A stretch of 59,688 bases of DNA from Leisingera sp. ANG59 (GTDB lineage: Bacteria > Pseudomonadota > Alphaproteobacteria > Rhodobacterales > Rhodobacteraceae), in NCBI RefSeq assembly GCF_013317235.1, contig NZ_WLCM01000025.1, forward strand, positions 397 through 60,084. The letters run 5' to 3'. Made by a program: the position numbers and the translations under genes. This document shows positions 54,008 to 59,688 of this stretch, one piece after another (the first letter of the stretch is position 1; every line of letters begins with the position of its first letter). The notes beneath the pieces were generated by a model, which was given only the letters and a program-made list of their open reading frames with translations, was not told the origin of the DNA and ran no database searches.

Positions 54008-54528
54008 CGCCCAAAGCGCATCAGGAGTGCCGAAACCTTCTCAGCGGGCCATTGCTTCACCTCCATCGGCGTTCCCGCCGACACCGTGACCCCGTCGCCC
54101 CCGCCCAGCTCCACCGGATCGCTGCCATTCAGGCGGCGCACTTCGACCAGCCCTTCAACGACGAAAACCGCCGTGCCGGCTGCAGTGACGTCCACAACGA
54201 ACAGGGTGCCGCGCGCTGAAACGATGGCGTGCGGGGTCATGATCTGAAACGGCCCCTTGCCGGGCGGCAGCGTGACCAGCACCCCCCGGCTGGTCACATC
54301 GACCGACACGGGCGGCGGCTGCAAAGCCGGCGGCCGGAACCCGGATGCGCCTGCATCCGGGGCTTCCGCCTCAATGACCAGCCCGTTCGCGCAGCTCAGA
54401 ATGACCCGCGGCGGATCGCTCGCTTCGGTTGTTTGGCAGGACCCGCCCTGCTGGCCCACAGCTGCGCTGCTCACCGCAACGGCGGCAGCCAGAGCACTGG
54501 CAAAAATCAGAAACGCTTTCCTCAACAT
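54004..54528 (-). CDS. FecR-domain periplasmic protein
   Basis: A 174-residue exported protein with a signal peptide (MLRKAFLIFASALAAAVAVSSAAVG) and a FecR-type domain (FQIMTPHAIVSARGTLFVVDVTAAGTAVFVVEGLVEVRR). It overlaps the CHASE2 gene by ATGA and is probably co-translated with it, so it may modulate that sensor in the periplasm. No sigma factor or TonB receptor is near, which separates it from iron-type FecR systems. The ATG at 54526-54528 follows GGGGGGT; the longer frame is antisense to the CRP gene. Confidence 0.85.
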   Translation of the reverse strand: MLRKAFLIFASALAAAVAVSSAAVGQQGGSCQTTEASDPPRVILSCANGLVIEAEAPDAGASGFRPPALQPPPVSVDVTSRGVLVTLPPGKGPFQIMTPHAIVSARGTLFVVDVTAAGTAVFVVEGLVEVRRLNGSDPVELGGGDGVTVSAGTPMEVKQWPAEKVSALLMRFGR

Positions 54529-54622
54529 GCACCCCCCGCGTTTTCGCCAAGACCGCTTCAGCATGATGATCAGATGCCCATAATGGCCTAGTTTTAGGGG
54601 ATGACCAAATGAAATGCGGAAT

Positions 54623-54638
54623 CGCCGGATTTCCGGCG
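54623..54638. promoter_or_regulatory. Inverted repeat in the fecR/crp divergent region
   Basis: CGCCGG-ATTT-CCGGCG forms a 6-bp palindrome 22 bp upstream of the CRP-like ATG. It lies in the 132-bp divergent promoter region and could be an operator or hairpin. A half-site TGTGA follows at 54651-54655. Confidence 0.35.
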
Positions 54639-54660
54639 CCAAACGCGGATTGTGACGACC

Positions 54661-55353
54661 ATGACGGAGGAAAGCCTCGCCGCCAAAGCTGCGCTGCTGG
54701 CACAAAGCGCCCTGTTTTCCGGGCTCGACAGGACGGTGCTGCACGGCCTGGCCGCCCGCGCGCATCTGCGCCGGCATGAGGCCGGCGCGCAGATCTTCCG
54801 CTGCGGCTCGCCAGGCGACAGCATGATGGCGATCGCCCGCGGCACCGTACGGATCAGCGCGATGGCGCCCACCGCGCGCGATGTCGTCCTGACCGATCTC
54901 AACCAGGGCGACGTCTTCGGCGAAATCGCCCTGCTGGACGGCGGCGGGCGCAGCGCAGACGCGCATGCCCTGACCAATTGCACGCTGCTCATTCTCGAAC
55001 GGCACGCCTTTCTGCAAGTCCTGCAGACCGCTCCGGACCTGGCCGTCAGGCTGATCGAACTGCTGTGCGCGCGGATGCGCCGCTCGGACGAACGGATGAT
55101 GGAAATCGCCTTTCTCCAGCTGCCGCCCCGGCTGGCCCGGACCCTGCTGCGCCTAGCGTCCGGCGGCGGCGCCAGGCCGGCAAAACGGCTGGCCCAGTCG
55201 CAATCCGAGATCGCAGACATGATCGGCGGATCGCGGGAGAACGTGAACCGCTGCCTGCGCAAATGGCAGAAGGCGGGATTGATCGGCCTGGCTGACGGCT
55301 GGATCATCCTTTTGGACCCGGCCGGGCTGGCAAGAATTGCCGCGGCGGGCTGA
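54661..55353 (+). CDS. CRP/FNR-family transcription factor (cAMP receptor type)
   Basis: A 230-residue CRP-family regulator. The cyclic-nucleotide pocket is well kept: GDVFGEIALLDGGGRSADA has the Glu and Arg-Ser that bind cAMP ribose and phosphate in E. coli CRP. The recognition helix, IADMIGGSRENVNRCL, keeps the Arg-Glu and final Arg that read TGTGA in E. coli CRP. No FNR-type Cys cluster is present. It is divergent from the fecR-CHASE2-cyclase operon and 25 bp upstream of a perfect CRP palindrome. ATG at 54661 is used; a GTG at 54652 is possible. Confidence 0.88.
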   Translation: MTEESLAAKAALLAQSALFSGLDRTVLHGLAARAHLRRHEAGAQIFRCGSPGDSMMAIARGTVRISAMAPTARDVVLTDLNQGDVFGEIALLDGGGRSADAHALTNCTLLILERHAFLQVLQTAPDLAVRLIELLCARMRRSDERMMEIAFLQLPPRLARTLLRLASGGGARPAKRLAQSQSEIADMIGGSRENVNRCLRKWQKAGLIGLADGWIILLDPAGLARIAAAG

Positions 55354-55377
55354 CGCACTTCTCCGCATATGCCCGCG

Positions 55378-55395
55378 CTGTGACGCGCGTCACAG
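55378..55395 (+). promoter_or_regulatory. Perfect CRP-consensus palindrome upstream of the LysM gene
   Basis: CTGTGACGCGCGTCACAG is an 18-bp perfect palindrome containing the exact E. coli CRP pattern TGTGA-N6-TCACA. It lies between the CRP-like gene and the LysM-protein gene. A -10-like TAGACT at 55416-55421 would put the start site near 55428, with the CRP site centred at about -41.5, the class II activator position. The TSS is predicted, not known. Confidence 0.75.
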
Positions 55396-55481
55396 GCCCG
55401 CGGCCGCCAAGGGGCTAGACTGCGGACCCGGCGGCCTCCTGTACCGCAGAGCGGTCAGCCGCCGGCGGAAGGAGCCCGGTC

Positions 55482-56828
55482 ATGTGGATTCAGCACAAAG
55501 TCAAGGAAGGCGAAACGCTCGAGGATATTGCAAAGAAGTACAAGGTCAAGGACCTGAAAGTCCTCCTCCAGCACCCCAAGAACAAACCCGCGGCGGCGGC
55601 ATACCGGAAAAAGCAGCCGCTCAAGAAAGGCATGGTCGTGCATACGCCGGACCCAAAGGCGAAATGCTACATCATCAAGGTTGGCAACAAGCAGTACCCG
55701 CTGTCCGAAAAGGAATGGAAGCAGTCCATGGCGGCGCTGAACAGGGCCATGGACCTGAGCCTGAAGCGGATGAAACGGGAGCTGGACAGCGCCAAATACC
55801 GGCACAAAATGCAAAATGATCTGGACGACGATCATTTTATCATCTCGTTACTGATCCGGTCCGGCGACGGCCCGGTGGCATTGCGGGCCTTGGCGGAGGG
55901 CGCTGTCGCCAGTCTGGAAAAGACCGTCAAAAGGCGTGATTACAAGAACTTCGAGTTCAGCATGAAGTTCGCTGAGAAACAGATCAATATGTACCGCAAG
56001 GGACTCGGCAACTGGCTCAATGATGTGGTCGGATCAGCGGAAGGCTGGGCCACAGCTCTCACCATCGTACGCGAAGGCAGTTTCTTTGTTTTTGGCGTTG
56101 TGGCTATGACTATCGCCGCTCCCGCTTCAGGTGTTGCCGCGGTTGCCTGGGGCACTGGCATCGGTGCCGGAACAGCCGTCATCGCAGAGAGCGCAAACCA
56201 GATCGGCAAGGTCGCCGCCGGCGACAAGGTGACCAACAAGAGCTCAGCTAAGGCCACCGCCAAGGCCATGCTCCGGGGCGGGATCTCTGGCGGGGCTGGG
56301 GCCGCTGTGGCGAGCTTTATAGGCAAATATGTCGCTCCGAAACTGTCGGAATACATTCTCCGAAATCCAGCCGCATCAAGATTGGCGCAAAGGCTGGTTT
56401 CGAAACCCATCTTTTTCAAAGAATGGGGCAACGAAATCTACAAACACATCATAGAGCAGGAGATCAAGGCGCTTGGCGGAAATGCCGTGAGGCTATTCTC
56501 CAGGAAGACTTTTCAAGAGATGGCCAGTAGAGTCCTAGCCAAGCTTTTCGTGCGGTCTGGCGTCAGCGGAACCAGTAAAATCCTCCAGAAGATCCTGCTT
56601 TCCGACAGCAGCGGCAAACCGGTCCACAAGTACCTCGAACAGAACGCCACGACAACCAAAGGCAAGATGGATGAAGGCAAGCTCGCAGGCCGCATTGCCA
56701 AGCTGCTGGAGCGCGATCCGGTCACCGACCTGGCCTTCGAGGCCTTCTGCAGGAGCAACGTGAAGAAGATCGAGGTCGAACTGCACGCCGAGGTCAGGAA
56801 GGGGCTGAAGGCCAAGACCTGGGAATAA
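55482..56828 (+). CDS. LysM-like protein with hydrophobic glycine-rich core
   Basis: A 448-residue protein I cannot place in a family. Residues 1-50 look like a LysM domain (WIQHKVKEGETLEDIAKKY, then KPLKKGMVVHTP-like spacing). Next is a charged helical region (about 70-170), then a hydrophobic glycine- and alanine-rich stretch (about 190-240: FFVFGVVAMTIAAPASGVAAVAWGTGIGAGTAVIA) and a second one near 260-285. The C-terminus is basic. It has no signal peptide. The ribosome site is GGAAGGAG and the promoter region carries a CRP palindrome. It could be an effector, toxin or envelope protein; no function is claimed. Confidence 0.8.
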   Translation: MWIQHKVKEGETLEDIAKKYKVKDLKVLLQHPKNKPAAAAYRKKQPLKKGMVVHTPDPKAKCYIIKVGNKQYPLSEKEWKQSMAALNRAMDLSLKRMKRELDSAKYRHKMQNDLDDDHFIISLLIRSGDGPVALRALAEGAVASLEKTVKRRDYKNFEFSMKFAEKQINMYRKGLGNWLNDVVGSAEGWATALTIVREGSFFVFGVVAMTIAAPASGVAAVAWGTGIGAGTAVIAESANQIGKVAAGDKVTNKSSAKATAKAMLRGGISGGAGAAVASFIGKYVAPKLSEYILRNPAASRLAQRLVSKPIFFKEWGNEIYKHIIEQEIKALGGNAVRLFSRKTFQEMASRVLAKLFVRSGVSGTSKILQKILLSDSSGKPVHKYLEQNATTTKGKMDEGKLAGRIAKLLERDPVTDLAFEAFCRSNVKKIEVELHAEVRKGLKAKTWE

Positions 56829-56922
56829 CCGTTCCCAGGCATTGCAGGCCGGTCACGGCGTTCCGCCGGAATGGCCGGCCATCATCAGGCTCCCTCAGCC
56901 GCGGGCGCGGTCCCCTGCACCG

Positions 56923-57495
56923 TCACCCGAATTGCGAGCAGTGGGGCGAGATCTTGGCGTAATTCGATGCGGTGTCGATCGACAGGCTCTTGACGGCGAC
57001 CTTGTAGAACGGCCCGTCATCGATTTCCTTGTAGGCATCGATCGCCACCTTCCGGGCGGCTTTCGCCTCGGCCTGGGCAAAGGCGTCATAATCGCCCTTG
57101 TACTTGCGCAGCATCGCATCGGTGTGTTTCTGCAGGATCTTCTGGCAGGCGGAATTCATCGCCTTGACGCCTTTGACGCAGATCTTCTGATGCTCCTCCT
57201 CATGCGCCTTGACCAGGGAAAAGCACTTGGATTTCTTGTCTATGGCTTTGCTCAGGTAGATCTGGCCGGTGTAGCGGATCGACAGGGTGACCGAAGACAG
57301 GCCGACGGCTTTCTTGGTCTTCCCGTCCATGTCCCATTCGAAATTGGCGTTCATCAGCTTCAAATCCGGCGAGTGCTTTCCGAACAGGACGCCTTTCTCC
57401 CCTTTCCTCATCTTTTGCAGCTTGGCATGATCAATGATCGTGACCTTCGCCTTGGCCTGAATGTCGGTATCGATAAAGTATTTGGTCTTAGCCAT
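56923..57495 (-). CDS. HExxH putative zinc-dependent protein
   Basis: A 190-residue protein with no signal peptide. The motif VKAHEEEHQKICVKGVKAM contains HEEEH, the HExxH zinc-protease signature. The arrangement recalls the DUF922-type putative proteases, with a preceding beta-rich segment (VTLSIRYTGQIYLSK) and several Lys-rich and Cys-containing helices. It is convergent with the LysM gene (95 bp between stops). The ATG at 57493-57495 is chosen; the frame extends upstream without a ribosome site. Substrate and partner unknown. Confidence 0.75.
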   Translation of the reverse strand: MAKTKYFIDTDIQAKAKVTIIDHAKLQKMRKGEKGVLFGKHSPDLKLMNANFEWDMDGKTKKAVGLSSVTLSIRYTGQIYLSKAIDKKSKCFSLVKAHEEEHQKICVKGVKAMNSACQKILQKHTDAMLRKYKGDYDAFAQAEAKAARKVAIDAYKEIDDGPFYKVAVKSLSIDTASNYAKISPHCSQFG

Positions 57496-57676
57496 CGGGG
57501 CGCTCCGCAATAAAGGCCCAGCCGGGGCCGGTATGACTTGCTGCCATGCGGCCCCCGGCGGCGGGCAATGCGAACCCGCAACCGCCGCCAGGGCCCGTTG
57601 ATCAAATCTTAGCCCGGATGATTGGGCTGGCAAAGCGGACAGGCCCCGGTCCCAGGCGCCGAAGCGTCCGTGCCGG

Positions 57677-59479
57677 TCAGTCCGCCGGGTTCTGAACGGT
57701 CCCCGGCAGGATAACCGGGCCGGGCCTCTGACCGCTCAGGCTCGCCTGCACGGCCTCCCGCAAGGCCTCGCTGCGGTCCAGCAGCTTGCGGAACTCCGTC
57801 TCGCGCAGTTCCAGCAGCACAGACGGGACGATGGCGCGGGCCTGCGCCTGGGCCAGGCGGGCACCGGGGGTCAGCAGCTCGGCATGGCCGAACATGTCGC
57901 CCCGCCCCAGCCGGGTCACCCGGCCCGCCCGCCTGAGCTCCAGCGCGCCGGAGGCGATGAAATGGACGCTCCCGCCGTCGGCGCCCTGGCCTGGCAGCTG
58001 GCCGCCCGCATTGACATGGACGGTCTTCAGGCTGCGCAGCAGCTGCCGGCGGCTGCGCCGGTCCAGCGCTTCGAAAAAGGGAAGCCTGCGGATTAGCTCA
58101 GCGCGCTGAACCGCCACATCCAGCCGCGGACGGCTGTCCAGCTGCGCCCGGCGGGCAAGCAGGTCCTGCAGCAGGACCGTCAGCACTTCGGTGCCGATCA
58201 GCCCGTCTTCATGCAGGGTCCGGTACTCGCGCTCCTCAAACCGCAGCGCCGCGCGCCGGATGAACAGACGCTCCAGCTCTTCGGCATAGCCGGGATACTG
58301 CAGCCGCAGCCCCTCCAGGGCCGCCTCCAGCGCTTCCGACCGCCGGGCCAGCATCCCGTGCAGCAGCTGGGCCACGCGTTTGCCGTGGATCCGGCGGATG
58401 CGGCTGTCGACAAAGGCATCGAGGTCGCCAAGAATGACCCGCTGCGCCAGCATGTATTCAAACCGGTCCGCCGTCAGCCTGCCCAGCAGCACCGGCACCC
58501 GCAGGCGGTTGTGCAGCGCCAGCGCCAGGCGGAAGCCGCGGCCATAGGCCAGCATGCCCCGCGCCCGCCTGCGGTAGCCGGAGCGGCCCTGGGTCCGGAC
58601 GGCTTCGATCAGCCGGTCGGCGCCGGTGATCAGCTGCTCCGTCACGCGGGCGGAAATCAGCCCCAGCTTGACCCGGTCCTTGTCCGGAATGCCGGTGGTT
58701 TCATCCGCCTCCCGCACCGCCTCGTCTAGCCAAATGCCGAACTGCTTGGCCTCGTCGCGCACGGTTTCATGGCTCAGCCGGTAGCTTTGTGTGACGCCAG
58801 CCACTTCTTCGCGCACGGTCTGCAGAGCGACCGCAACCGCCTGCTGCGACAGCGCCGCATCAAAGGTGGAAAGCCGGCCCAGCCCGAGCCGGCCAACCAC
58901 CCAGCGCAGGGTCGTACCCTGAACCAGCAGGGTGAACAGGACGAAGCCGGTGGCGAGAAAGCCAACAAGGCGCTTGGTCTCATGCGGGATCAGCGCGTTT
59001 TCGGTCACCGCAAGCGCCAGTGCCAGTGTCAGCGCCCCCCGCAGGCCGCCCCACAGGATGGCTGCGCGGTAGCAGCGGTCGATGGCAGGCGACAGCCGCG
59101 ACCAGTTCAGCACCGGCATCAGCACAAACAGGATCAGCGCGCGGGCCGCGACGGCGGCCGCGATCACCACTAGGATCAGGCCGAAATTCGCCAGCCGGAT
59201 TTCCTGCAGCAGGCGCGGGATGAACAGTGCCGCCAGCACAAAGATCATTGCCCCGCCCAATGCGCCAGCAGGTCCCAGCGCTCGCACAGCTTGGTCCAGG
59301 CCTGCGGCGTCAGCCGCCCAGGCGCCACCAGATGCAGCGAAAGCCCCGCCGCCGCCACCGCAATGACCCCAGAGGCGCCCACCACCTGCTCGGCAATGAC
59401 ATAGGCCAGATAGGGCAAGGTGACCGAAACCGACAGTTGCTGTAACCGCCGGACGTAATCTCCCTGTGTGGTTGCCGCC
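57677..59479 (-). pseudogene. CPA1 Na+/H+ antiporter with cyclic-nucleotide-binding domain, 5'-truncated and frameshifted
   Basis: The 3' part of a large cation:proton antiporter. Membrane helices include AMIFVLAALFIPRLLQEIRL and ILWGGLRGALTLALALAVTENALI. A long cytoplasmic helical region follows, then a C-terminal cyclic-nucleotide-binding-like domain (VHFIASGALELRRAGRVTRLGRGDMFGHAELL). Between about 59257 and 59475 the correct protein (SVSVTLPYLAYVIAEQVVGASG, up to LLAHWAG) is in another frame. One base missing in the G run at 59251-59257 explains it. The first helices are lost past 59479, so the gene is dead. Confidence 0.85.
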
Positions 59480-59583
59480 CATTATGCAAGAGCCTTTGTC
59501 ACCTTGTTGGGAATGATCGAGTGCGGTCTTGTGTCAGGCCTCGAAGGTGCGACCATTCCACTGGCCGCGGGCCGGTATGGTGA
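59480..59583. other. Junction sequence, nothing recognised
   Basis: About 100 bp between the broken antiporter and the next gene piece. Homology to both neighbours stops here, as expected of a deletion or recombination junction. No terminal repeat was identified. Confidence 0.35.
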
Positions 59584-59688
59584 TCAGCGGATCAGTTCCA
59601 AATCTCAAAATCGGGCTCGGTGGCACTGGGAGATTATCTGGTTTTCCTGACCCAGATCTATTCGATCATTTCGCCCATTCAGGTGGTC
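59584..59688 (+). pseudogene. Possible ABC exporter transmembrane fragment, runs off window
   Basis: An open frame of 35 codons (SADQFQISKSGSVALGDYL, then VFLTQIYSIISPIQVV) without a start. It continues past the window edge. The pattern 'LGD-hydrophobic-P-Q' resembles the last part of an ABC exporter transmembrane domain. It is too short to be sure and may instead be a different membrane protein. Confidence 0.3.

Noticed and set aside
55482-57495. A contractile-injection or type VI secretion locus
   Set aside because: LysM and HExxH proteins occur in such loci, but no sheath, tube, spike or baseplate gene is in the window.
1-59688. Prophage, integrative element or CRISPR array
   Set aside because: No integrase, phage structural gene, conjugation gene or regularly spaced repeat array was seen; the 20-bp-period repeats are operator-like and have no spacers.

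Overview
This is a GC-rich segment of an alphaproteobacterial genome, most likely Rhodobacteraceae (roseobacter-like). The pointers are a gbpR-chvE-gguAB sugar locus, a prp operon run by a short-chain fatty-acid XRE regulator, TRAP and oligopeptide transporters in catabolic operons, and a cobalamin riboswitch ahead of cbtBA. No rRNA, tRNA, CRISPR array or replication origin was seen. Remnants of IS3, IS6, IS1182-like, IS21, IS256 and IS5 elements, plus several broken genes, separate otherwise intact operons. This looks like a mosaic catabolic region of a plasmid, chromid or island.

Layout. 1-225: IS3 transposase tail. 522-8749: XRE regulator and a divergent peptide ABC operon ending in a C69-family peptidase with Ser where Cys is usual. 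9143-22585: eleven-gene minus-strand operon for uptake and oxidation of L-arabinose and D-galactose, with the divergent LysR gene gbpR. 22587-23760: IS6 remnant cutting a response regulator, then another transposase relic. 23835-37397: minus-strand carboxylate module of IclR regulator, TRAP transporter (dctM frameshifted), CoA ligase and seven further beta-oxidation-type genes. 37888-38240: decayed IS21 istA. 38495-40737: DUF1636 protein, cobalamin riboswitch, cbtB, cbtA and a His-rich exported protein. About 41015-41200: relic of a DtxR/MntR-type gene. 41342-46851: methylcitrate cycle (regulator, thioesterase, prpD, prpC, prpB). 46921-50784: metR, mesX, mesD and a flavin reductase, forming a folate-independent methionine synthase locus. 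51115-52193: IS256 and IS5 remnants. 52203-59479: cyclic-nucleotide locus of FecR, CHASE2 sensor and class III cyclase, divergent CRP, a LysM protein with a hydrophobic core, a HExxH protein, and a broken Na+/H+ antiporter with a cyclic-nucleotide-binding domain. The window ends in what may be an ABC exporter fragment.

How the genes work together. The sugar operon takes both sugars through shared early steps (periplasmic binding, import, mutarotation, dehydrogenase, lactonase, dehydratase). It then splits: keto-deoxy-arabonate goes to 2-oxoglutarate, and keto-deoxy-galactonate goes to pyruvate plus glyceraldehyde 3-phosphate. The TRAP and beta-oxidation genes appear to form one regulon, because 15-bp repeats with an exact 20-bp period lie upstream of both blocks. 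The cyclase, a CRP with intact cAMP-contact and DNA-contact residues, and a perfect palindromic CRP site 87 bp upstream of the LysM gene form an apparently self-contained cAMP circuit. That circuit and its unrecognised LysM target are the best candidate here for an undescribed system.
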